A stretch of DNA of 64,000 bases. It comes from an uncultured Oscillospiraceae bacterium. GTDB taxonomy: Bacteria > Bacillota > Clostridia > Oscillospirales > Oscillospiraceae. The DNA lies in NCBI GenBank assembly GCA_947631865.1, contig CANRNF010000006.1, positions 1 through 64,000 of the forward strand, given 5' to 3'. Within the stretch, counting starts at the first letter, position 1; each line of letters begins with the position of its first letter. This document shows, piece after piece, positions 16,688 to 23,240 of the stretch. The notes under the pieces were generated by a model that saw only the letters and a list, made by a program, of their open reading frames with translations, had not been told where the DNA came from and made no database searches. The position numbers and the translations under genes are program-made.

Positions 16688-17350
16688 TCAGTTTTCGTTT
16701 GTCTCCTCCGCCTTTTCCTCCTTGGGCTGCTCCAGCTGCCGCAGCACCGGCCGCAGCAGCAGGCAGTCCAGCCAGCAGATCATGGCGAAGCCGCCCAAGA
16801 GCCATAGGGCGATGGAGTAGAAGAACACCCGCAGGGAGATGACCGCCAGGGCGAAGGGGAGCACGTTCAGCGTCAGGATGCACAGCGTCCGGGGCAGCTT
16901 GGCAACCGCCAGGATCAGGGCGTTCAGAACGTGCTGCTTCAGGGTGTTCTCATACCGGGCGATGAGGGGGAAGACATACCCCGCCGCGGCCAGGAGCACC
17001 ACCGTCACCGCCCCCATGGCCGCCTTCATGCCCAGGGCGAGACTGCCGGTGAAGTTGGCGTTGATGAGGAAGAAGTTATAGCCCATCACCGCGAGAAGGG
17101 CCGCCAGGATGAGCCACACGACGGTGGCCTGCCGGAAGTTTTGCTTGAAGGCCTTGAAGAAGGTTTTGACCATGCCGGGCTCGGACTTGGCCTGGATGCC
17201 CTGGATGACCCGGATCATGGCCGTGAGGGACGCGCCCACGGTCACCAGCGGCAGGGAGCAGACCAGAAACAGCGCGTTCAGCATGATAAGGTCCGCCACC
17301 CGGCCCATGAACTGGAACACGGGGTTATTCATATCGAAGAGCTTTTTCAT
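16688..17350 (-). CDS. DUF624/YesL-family membrane protein
   Basis: This 220-residue membrane protein has about five hydrophobic helices (e.g. LIMLNALFLVCSLPLVTVGA at about 20-39; ATVVWLILAALLAVMGY). The motif SLPLVTVGASLTAM is characteristic of YesL/DUF624. These proteins are of unknown biochemical role but sit next to sugar ABC importers and YesM/YesN systems across the Firmicutes, as here. The ATG at 17350 was chosen because GGAGG lies just upstream; the longer frame adds 16 residues without a ribosome site. The C-terminus is Glu/Lys-rich (PKEEKAEETNEN). A second DUF624 gene of the same length lies at 31161-31823 with the other importer, so each carbohydrate system has one. Confidence 0.85.
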   Translation of the reverse strand: MKKLFDMNNPVFQFMGRVADLIMLNALFLVCSLPLVTVGASLTAMIRVIQGIQAKSEPGMVKTFFKAFKQNFRQATVVWLILAALLAVMGYNFFLINANFTGSLALGMKAAMGAVTVVLLAAAGYVFPLIARYENTLKQHVLNALILAVAKLPRTLCILTLNVLPFALAVISLRVFFYSIALWLLGGFAMICWLDCLLLRPVLRQLEQPKEEKAEETNEN

Positions 17351-17434
17351 GGCACATCCTCCGGCAGTCATTATAACAATCCAAAGCGGCGGGCGCAAGA
17401 GCGGGAGAAAGAAAACCGGCCCAGGGGCTTTTGG

Positions 17435-17463
17435 TTGTAATGGACCGGCTGGTGTGTTACAAT
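17435..17463 (+). promoter_or_regulatory. promoter of the membrane protein/C39 operon
   Basis: TTGTAA (17435-17440) and TACAAT (17458-17463) are separated by exactly 17 bases, 60 bases before the GTG start at 17524. It lies in the divergent gap with the DUF624 gene. Confidence 0.65.
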
Positions 17464-17523
17464 AATGCTAAAGTGTTACTGTTGAGACGAAGGAAAACTA
17501 TGCAATTTAAGGAGGTACGCGCC

Positions 17524-19215
17524 GTGGAAGAGAAGAAAAAGTCCCATCTGCCCAAGGGCCGGCTGGGCCGGACCCTGTTCTGCATCGTTATCACCGCCCT
17601 GGTGGGCTTCATCTACTTCTATGTATCCCTGCCGGCCATCAACCTGCAGGACGGGTCGTTCTATTCGTTCCTCATCTTCCTGTGCGTGGTGTATATCGCC
17701 TGCGTGGTACTGACCACCGGCGTCGCCGCCATCGTGGAGGAGAACTCCGTCAAGGGCAAGGTGAAGGGCGGCTTCTCCTTCATCAAGAAGCACTGCCTGC
17801 CGGTGGGGATCATGCTGGCGGTGGTGCTCCTGGCGGCCGTCGTGGGCAAGGTCATCTCCATCCCTATGTTCCGGGCAGCGGCCTACCGGGACCTGCTGGA
17901 CGTGCAGACCGGGGACTTCGCCCAGGATGTGGCCCAGATCTCCTTCAGCGAGATACCCACCCTGGACAGGACCAGCGCCAACTACCTGGGCGACCGGCAG
18001 ATGGGTACCCTCTCGGACATGGTGAGCCAGTTCGAGTACTCCAACGACTCCACCCAGATCAACTACCAGGGCCGGCCCGTGCGGGTGGCCCCCATCGGAT
18101 ACGCGGACCTGTTCAAATGGTTCACCAACCGGGGCGGCGGCCTGCCCGCCTATGTGGTGGTGGACATGGTGACCCAGGAGGCCAACGTGGTGCGCCTGCC
18201 CGAGGGGCAGGGGATGAAGTACTCTTTCTCCGAGCCCCTGAACCGGAATGTGATGCGCCATCTGCGGTTCCAGTACCCCACCATGATGTTCTCCACGCCG
18301 GAATTTGAGATCGATGAGGACGGCCACCCCTGGTGGATCGCGCCGCGGCTCGTGAAGACCATCGGCCTGTTCGGCGGCCGGGATATCCGGGGCGCGGTGC
18401 TCATGGACGCGGTCACCGGCGAGAGCGAGTACTATGAGACTGTCCCCACCTGGGTGGATACCCTCTATACCCCCCAGCTCATCATGGAGCAGTACGATTA
18501 CCACGGCACTCTGGTCCGGGGGTTCATCAACTCCATCCTGGGCCAGCGGGACGTGACCATGACCACGGACGGGTATAACTATATCGCCATGAACGATGAC
18601 GTGTATGTCTATACCGGCGTCACCAGCGCCAACGCGGACCAGTCCAACCTGGGCTTTTTGCTGTGCAACATGCGCACCAAGGAGACCCATTACTATGTGG
18701 CCCCCGGCGCCACCGAGGCGGCCGCCCGTGCCTCCGCCATGGGCGTGGTCCAAGACCTGGGCTACACCGCCACGTTCCCCCTGCTTCTCAATATCTCCGG
18801 CCAGCCCACCTACTTCATCCCCCTCATGGACGCCACCAACTTGGTCAAGAGCTACGCCATGGTGAACGTGGCCCAGTACCAGATCGTGGCCACCGGCGCC
18901 ACGGTGTCCGCCTGCGAAAAAACTTATGTAAACCTCCTGTCCGAGCGGGGCGTTGTCCAGGGCGCGGGCCTGCCCGACGTGCAGGATGAGGCCAAGGGCA
19001 CCGTGGCGGAGATACGCACGGCGGTGCTGGACGGCACCAGCTGGTACTATATCCGTCTGGACGGGGAGGATGTGTTCTACGCCATGCCCGCCTCCCAGGA
19101 CCAGAACGTGATCGTTCTTGATGAGGGCGACGAGGTGACCGTGTCCCACGCGCTGCCGGAGGAGGGGGAGAGCCCCGCCATCCTGGAGGCGTACGCCCTC
19201 ACCGTCGGGGGCTGA
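17524..19215 (+). CDS. membrane-anchored protein of unknown function
   Basis: I do not recognise the family. The 563-residue protein has a basic N-terminus (EEKKKSHLPKGR), three hydrophobic helices (about 14-40, 46-72 and 90-112), and then a roughly 450-residue soluble part that should lie outside the membrane. That part is rich in Tyr, Thr and aromatic beta-strand patterns and includes the stretches FKWFTNRGGGLPAYVVVDMV and NYIAMNDDVYVYTGVTS. No catalytic motif was found. The start is the GTG at 17524, because AAGGAGG lies seven bases upstream; the in-frame ATG at 17500 contains that ribosome site within its coding sequence. Three bases after its stop comes a C39-type cysteine peptidase, so the two are translationally linked. 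A role with that peptidase in envelope protein processing is only a guess. Confidence 0.75.
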   Translation: MEEKKKSHLPKGRLGRTLFCIVITALVGFIYFYVSLPAINLQDGSFYSFLIFLCVVYIACVVLTTGVAAIVEENSVKGKVKGGFSFIKKHCLPVGIMLAVVLLAAVVGKVISIPMFRAAAYRDLLDVQTGDFAQDVAQISFSEIPTLDRTSANYLGDRQMGTLSDMVSQFEYSNDSTQINYQGRPVRVAPIGYADLFKWFTNRGGGLPAYVVVDMVTQEANVVRLPEGQGMKYSFSEPLNRNVMRHLRFQYPTMMFSTPEFEIDEDGHPWWIAPRLVKTIGLFGGRDIRGAVLMDAVTGESEYYETVPTWVDTLYTPQLIMEQYDYHGTLVRGFINSILGQRDVTMTTDGYNYIAMNDDVYVYTGVTSANADQSNLGFLLCNMRTKETHYYVAPGATEAAARASAMGVVQDLGYTATFPLLLNISGQPTYFIPLMDATNLVKSYAMVNVAQYQIVATGATVSACEKTYVNLLSERGVVQGAGLPDVQDEAKGTVAEIRTAVLDGTSWYYIRLDGEDVFYAMPASQDQNVIVLDEGDEVTVSHALPEEGESPAILEAYALTVGG

Positions 19216-19218
19216 GGC

Positions 19219-19830
19219 GTGAAGCTCATCCAGGCGCCCTGTATCAGCCAGAAGGACCGCTGGCCCACCGGCTGCGAGAGTGTGAGCGCGGTGATGCTGC
19301 TGCGGTATCTGGGCGTGGATATCACGGTGGACGGCTTCATCCGGGACTATCTGCCCCAGCGGGCTTTCGAGACCCGGGACGGCCAGCTCTGGGGCCCGGA
19401 TCCCCGGGAGACGTTCTGCGGCAGCCCCTATTCTGAGGACGGCATGGGATGCTATGCCCCGGTGATACGCAGGGCGGTGGAACGGGCGCTGGCGGATAGG
19501 GGCAAGGCATATCAGGCGATAGACGAGACCGGCGCGTCCATGGAGGCGTTGATAGAAAATTATGTAAACCATGATATGCCGGTGGTGTTTTGGGCCTGCA
19601 TCGACATGCGCCCGCCTGTCCCAGGCCCATCCTGGCGGCTTCTGGGCAGCGGGGAGACCTTTGAATGGACCTCCAACGAGCACTGCATGCTCCTGGTGGG
19701 CTATGACGGCGAGGGGTACTGGTTCAACGACCCCCACGGCGATAACGGCCTCATTCGCTATCCCAGGGAGCTCACCGAACAGCGGCACCTGGCCCAGCAT
19801 GCCATGGCCGTCGGGGTACGGAAGATCTAG
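19219..19830 (+). CDS. C39-type (papain-fold) cysteine peptidase domain protein
   Basis: This 203-residue protein matches the Peptidase_C39_2 pattern: catalytic Cys19 in PTGCESVSAVMLLRYLG, the His in SNEHCMLLVGYD, and the Asp/Asn in FNDPHGD. There is no signal peptide and no membrane segment, so it should be cytoplasmic unless exported by an unusual route. It starts with GTG three bases after the stop of the membrane protein gene, without a strong ribosome site of its own, which suggests translational coupling. Related proteins include bacteriocin-leader peptidases, but no precursor peptide or ABC exporter lies here. The substrate is unknown. Confidence 0.75.
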   Translation: MKLIQAPCISQKDRWPTGCESVSAVMLLRYLGVDITVDGFIRDYLPQRAFETRDGQLWGPDPRETFCGSPYSEDGMGCYAPVIRRAVERALADRGKAYQAIDETGASMEALIENYVNHDMPVVFWACIDMRPPVPGPSWRLLGSGETFEWTSNEHCMLLVGYDGEGYWFNDPHGDNGLIRYPRELTEQRHLAQHAMAVGVRKI

Positions 19831-19840
19831 TTGACATGAT

Positions 19841-19872
19841 ATAAAAGCGGCGCGGCATCTCTGCCGCGCCGC
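19841..19872 (-). terminator. terminator between the C39 gene and the spore protein gene
   Basis: The stem GCGGCGCGGCA / TGCCGCGCCGC (19847-19872, loop of four) is followed on the minus strand by TTTTAT. It serves the spore protein gene and, on the plus strand, may also stop the convergent C39 operon. Confidence 0.85.
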
Positions 19873-19892
19873 CCCTCATATCACAGAGGTGC

Positions 19893-20090
19893 TCACTTCA
19901 TGCCGTTCTCGTAGGCCTCGATCATCTTTTTGACCATCTGGCCGCCGATGGAACCGGCCTGCTTGCTGGTCAGGTCGCCGTTGTAGCCCTGGGTCAGATT
20001 GACCCCTACTTCAGAGGCAGCTTCCATCTTGAAGCGGTTCATCGCGTCGCGGGCATTGGGATTCACGAGCTGATTGGAATTCTTAGCCAT
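19893..20090 (-). CDS. alpha/beta-type small acid-soluble spore protein
   Basis: The 65-residue protein has the SASP signature: the N-terminal helix with LVNPNARDAMNRFKMEAASEVGV (split here by the germination-protease region) and the C-terminal block LTSKQAGSIGGQMVKKMIEA. These proteins coat spore DNA into an A-like form, protecting it from UV and heat, and are digested by Gpr on germination. The start at 20090 follows GGAG; 11 more in-frame codons upstream lack a ribosome site. It should be read in the forespore by sigma-G; CATATAG about 100 bases upstream on this strand is a possible -10, without a clear -35. It is the strongest evidence in the window that the organism sporulates. Confidence 0.96.
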   Translation of the reverse strand: MAKNSNQLVNPNARDAMNRFKMEAASEVGVNLTQGYNGDLTSKQAGSIGGQMVKKMIEAYENGMK

Positions 20091-20348
20091 TTTCGTTTTT
20101 ACTCCTTTCCGCTGCATTGACAAGCGGAGGATCGGCTGTCCGAAACGGCCTCGCGGCCATTTCGCATTGCCGCCCTTTGGCTTGTCGGCTATATGTTTTG
20201 CACTTTTCGCCGGATTATAAAAACCAATTTTTGTCGGTGCGGCAGGGAGGATGATTCTCTTGCTTTTTTGCCGGAGCTGGCATATAATGCAATAAAAGTG
20301 TGATAAAATTACATTAAAACCGCTATAAAAGTGTGATGAGGTGCCTTT

Positions 20349-20399
20349 GTGGAGCGATCGATTTTAAATGACCTGTTGAAGTGGAAACAAAAATTATAA
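20349..20399 (+). pseudogene. N-terminal remnant of an AAA_14/DUF4143-like ATPase
   Basis: GAGG seven bases before a GTG opens a reading frame VERSILNDLLKWKQKL that stops after 16 codons. The stretch resembles the start of the ATPases with a C-terminal DUF4143 domain, which typically begin with a (D/N)DLLKWK-like segment followed by a Walker A loop. Nothing after it continues the ATPase. The match is short and made from memory, so it is a suggestion. Confidence 0.4.
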
Positions 20400-20454
20400 A
20401 GCTCCGTCTACAAGTGAATTTGATTTTTTAGATGATGGAGAATTGCCATTCTAA
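20380..20454 (+). pseudogene. C-terminal remnant with an SSB-like acidic tail
   Basis: In the frame +1 to the ATPase remnant the sequence reads SGNKNYKAPST followed by SEFDFLDDGELPF and a stop. The acidic end finishing in LPF is like the conserved C-terminal tail of single-strand DNA binding proteins, which recruits replication and repair proteins. There is no start codon and no OB fold here, so only the last 24 codons survive. Confidence 0.4.
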
Positions 20455-20499
20455 AATAAGATTAGTCTGGGTCCTTGACAAATGAACAGAACGATTCAA

Positions 20500-20522
20500 G
20501 CCCTCCGGTGTCGCCGGAGGGC
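20500..20522 (-). terminator. hairpin after the SDR gene
   Basis: The stem GCCCTCCGG / CCGGAGGGC (loop of five) lies 30 bases past the stop of the SDR gene. The following T tract is weak (CTTGAATCG), so termination may be partial. Confidence 0.5.
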
Positions 20523-20551
20523 TTAGCTTATCGGAAAATGCGCTGGACGCG

Positions 20552-21526
20552 CTATAACGAATCACGTATCGACTCGAGAAGGCCTCTTGGCCGGTAGCCC
20601 AGCAACCTGGATGCCTTTTCGTGGGAGAAGCGGCCGTTGGTGTGCAGAGTGTAGACGGAGTAGGGCGTGAGCAGCGGCGAGCGGTCCCCGGCCAGCAGGG
20701 ACAGGCGCTCCGCGAGGGGGGCGATGCGCCGCACCAGGCCATGGGGGAGCTCGATTTTGTTCTCACGCCTTCCCTTGAGGCGGCAGATGGTGTTGAACAA
20801 CTCCTTTACCTTCACATAGTGGCCGCTGAGGATATAGCACTCCCCGGCCCGGCCGTGCTCCTCGCAGGCGAGGATGCCGTCTACCACGTCCCGCACATCC
20901 ACGAAGTCATAGCCGCCCTCCATGCTGACGGGTATCCTGCCGCTGGCCATGGCCCGGATGGTGCGGACCATGTGGTTGCGCCGGCCGTGGTCCCCGGGGC
21001 CGATAATGCCGGAGGGATGGACGATGCTCACGTTCAGACCCTCCCGGGCGTGGGCCAGGGCCCGTTGGGCCGCCGCGGCCTTGGAGCGGGCGTATTGGCC
21101 ATGGACCAGGTGGGGCGAGAAGGTATCCACCTCGCAGATGGTCTCGCCCAGGGGCCGCTCCGGGATGGCATGGACAGAGCTTACATAGACCACCCGCTCC
21201 ACCCCGGCCTGCCGGGCCAGGCGCATCATGTTCTCCGTCCCGTTCACGTTCACATCCCAGACCCGCCGGTCCTCTTTGGAGGCGATGGTGATGAGGGCGG
21301 CGCAGTGGAGCAGGGTCACACAGTCAACGCCGGCCCGGTCAAAGAAAGGGGCGAGGGTATCCTCCCGGGCTACGTCCCCCTCGACGGCCTCCGCGTCCTG
21401 CAGCACAAGAGATCCCCTGCCAGGCCGCACCAAGACCCGGACATGCTCCCCTCGGCGGAGCAGTTCCGCCGTGAGGCATGTCCCCAAATGGCCGGTGGCA
21501 CCGGTCACAAGATAGAGCTTCTTCAT
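20552..21526 (-). CDS. extended SDR, NAD-dependent epimerase/dehydratase family
   Basis: The 324-residue cytoplasmic protein has the nucleotide-binding loop GATGHLG (about 8-14) and a basic position after strand 2 (RVLVRPGRG) that hints at NADP. The active-site Ser is in VYVSSVHA and the Tyr/Lys pair in YARSK. It belongs to the extended short-chain dehydrogenases, which include nucleotide-sugar epimerases and dihydroflavonol-reductase-like enzymes; the substrate cannot be read. GGAG eight bases before the ATG at 21526 sets the start; ten upstream in-frame codons lack a ribosome site. It is a single-gene unit, divergent from the GH43 gene. Confidence 0.88.
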   Translation of the reverse strand: MKKLYLVTGATGHLGTCLTAELLRRGEHVRVLVRPGRGSLVLQDAEAVEGDVAREDTLAPFFDRAGVDCVTLLHCAALITIASKEDRRVWDVNVNGTENMMRLARQAGVERVVYVSSVHAIPERPLGETICEVDTFSPHLVHGQYARSKAAAAQRALAHAREGLNVSIVHPSGIIGPGDHGRRNHMVRTIRAMASGRIPVSMEGGYDFVDVRDVVDGILACEEHGRAGECYILSGHYVKVKELFNTICRLKGRRENKIELPHGLVRRIAPLAERLSLLAGDRSPLLTPYSVYTLHTNGRFSHEKASRLLGYRPRGLLESIRDSL

Positions 21527-21611
21527 CTCACCCGCTCCTTCTATGGGGCCCGTCACTTCATATCTGGAATTCTATTGTAACAGACGGTCAAGGCGGGCGC
21601 AAGGAGAAAAA

Positions 21612-21672
21612 GCAGGCAGGCCTCCGGCGCGGGCGGGGACGAATTGCATCCTGCCTGCCGGCGTGGTAAAAT
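21612..21672 (+). promoter_or_regulatory. promoter of the GH43 gene with flanking inverted repeat
   Basis: TTGCAT (21644-21649) and TAAAAT (21667-21672) are separated by 17 bases, 36 bases before the GH43 start. The inverted repeat GCAGGCAGG (21612-21620) / CCTGCCTGC (21650-21658) has one arm inside the promoter spacer, so it could be an operator. Confidence 0.55.
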
Positions 21673-21708
21673 CAAGGCGGAAAACAGATAGAACAGGAGG
21701 ACGGGACC

Positions 21709-23187
21709 ATGCGCTATACCAATCCGGTGATCACCGGGTTCTACCCTGACCCCAGCGTGTGCCAAGCGGAGGGGAAGTATTACCTGGTGTCCAGCTCCTT
21801 TCAGTATTTTCCCGGTGTGCCGCTTTTTGAGAGCGCCGACTTGGTGAACTGGAAGCAGATCGGCCATGTGCTGACCCGCCCCAGCCAGGTGGAGCTGGAG
21901 CATGTGCCCAGCTCCGGGGGCGTGTTCGCGCCCACCATCCGGTATCACCGGGGCCGGTTCTATATGGTCACCACCAACGCCACCACCCAGCGGAACTTTT
22001 ACGTGTGGACGGACGACATCCGGGGCCCCTGGTCCGAGCCTGTGACCGTGGAGCAGGGGGGCATCGACCCGTCCCTGCTGTTCGATGGGGACCGGGTCTA
22101 CTTCATCAGCAATGGCGAGGACGACCAGGGCCGCACCGGCATCACCCAGTGCGAGATCGACGTCGTTACCGGCCGGAAGCTCACCCCCAGCCGCCGCATC
22201 TGGCAGGGGACCGGCGGCCGCTATCTGGAGGCGCCCCACATGTACCGCATCGGCGGCTGGTATTACCTGCTGGCCGCGGAGGGCGGCACGGAGTACGGCC
22301 ACATGGTGGTATGCGCCCGGTCCAGGGACCCCTGGGGTCCCTTCGAGAACTGCCCCCATGACCCCATCCTGACCAACCGGGACAAGGCGCCGGGCGTCAT
22401 CCAGGGCATCGGCCACGGGGACCTGGTGCAGGGGCCGGACGGCGGCTGGCACATCCTGACCCTGGGCTTCCGGCAGATCGGGCTCTGGGAGCCCTACCAT
22501 ACCCTGGGCCGGGAGGTGTTCCTCACCCCCGTGCGCTTTGGGGAGGACGGCTGGCCCCGCTGCGGGAACGACGGCACCACCGGGGAAGCCTATGAGATGG
22601 CGGGGGACTTTACCCAGGAGCGAAAGCGGGTCTACACCTTTGAAAATACCGACGCCGCGCTGGACTGGTGCTTCCTCCGCCGGCCGGATATGGAAAACTA
22701 CGACTTTTTCCCCGGCGGCCTGGCCCTGCGGGGCAGCGCTGTGCCTCTGGACGAGGCCGGGTCGCCCACCTTTGCGGCCCTGCGGCAGAAGGGCTTCGAC
22801 TTTGAACTCTCTGTGGATGTGGACGCGGAGGGCGGCGAGGCCGGGGTGACGGCCTATATGTGCGAGAACGAGCACTACGACCTGGCGCTGCAGCGGGGGC
22901 CGGACGGCTGGGAGGCGGCGCTGAAGCTGAACATCGGCGGCGTGCGCCATACCCAGGCGGTGCTCCCGCTTTCCAAAGGCCGCGCCCGGCTCGTCATCCG
23001 GGCGGACAGCATGACGTATAAGTTTTATGTAAACCAAGATGGCGTAGAACATCCCCTGGGCGAGGGGCGGGCCAAGTACCTGTCCAGCGAGGTGGCCGGC
23101 GGCTTCACCGGCGTGATGCTGGGGCTGTACGCCGTGGGGGAGGACCGGGCGGTGTTCCGGGACCTGCGGATAGAGTATTACTCATAA
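21709..23187 (+). CDS. GH43 beta-xylosidase / alpha-L-arabinofuranosidase
   Basis: The 492-residue cytoplasmic enzyme starts with TNPVITGFYPDPSVC, where Asp14 is the general base of the five-bladed propeller. The general acid is Glu174 in LEAPHMYR. APTIRYHRGRFYMV and GHGDLVQGPDGGW are typical of the long GH43 subfamilies (like XynB), which add a C-terminal beta-sandwich (about 310-492, e.g. YDLALQRGPDGW). It should remove xylosyl or arabinofuranosyl residues from imported oligosaccharides. AGGAGG lies eight bases before the ATG. It is monocistronic, ending at a strong hairpin shared with the convergent GH95 gene. Xylosidase and arabinofuranosidase activity cannot be separated by sequence. Confidence 0.92.
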   Translation: MRYTNPVITGFYPDPSVCQAEGKYYLVSSSFQYFPGVPLFESADLVNWKQIGHVLTRPSQVELEHVPSSGGVFAPTIRYHRGRFYMVTTNATTQRNFYVWTDDIRGPWSEPVTVEQGGIDPSLLFDGDRVYFISNGEDDQGRTGITQCEIDVVTGRKLTPSRRIWQGTGGRYLEAPHMYRIGGWYYLLAAEGGTEYGHMVVCARSRDPWGPFENCPHDPILTNRDKAPGVIQGIGHGDLVQGPDGGWHILTLGFRQIGLWEPYHTLGREVFLTPVRFGEDGWPRCGNDGTTGEAYEMAGDFTQERKRVYTFENTDAALDWCFLRRPDMENYDFFPGGLALRGSAVPLDEAGSPTFAALRQKGFDFELSVDVDAEGGEAGVTAYMCENEHYDLALQRGPDGWEAALKLNIGGVRHTQAVLPLSKGRARLVIRADSMTYKFYVNQDGVEHPLGEGRAKYLSSEVAGGFTGVMLGLYAVGEDRAVFRDLRIEYYS

Positions 23188-23197
23188 AAAGCGCAAA

Positions 23198-23223
23198 GCG
23201 GCGCGGACTTCGGTCCGCGCCGC
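23198..23223. terminator. bidirectional terminator between GH43 and GH95
   Basis: The stem GCGGCGCGGA / TCCGCGCCGC with a six-base loop lies between two convergent genes. It is followed by GCTGTTTC on plus and by TTTGCGCTTTTT on minus. Confidence 0.85.
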
Positions 23224-23240
23224 GCTGTTTCATGTATTTG

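Larger units (their letters stand above)
20124..20499. other. AT-rich gap with no intact gene
   Basis: From about 20221 to 20456 the base composition drops well below the surrounding GC-rich DNA. It contains a perfect 13-base direct repeat ATAAAAGTGTGAT (20292-20304 and 20325-20337) and the two gene remnants listed separately. The first 100 bases are the upstream region of the spore protein gene. The composition suggests acquired DNA that has decayed. Confidence 0.6.

Noticed and set aside
19219-19830. Bacteriocin-processing C39 exporter
   Set aside because: Only the peptidase-like domain is present; there is no ABC membrane or ATPase domain and no leader peptide nearby.
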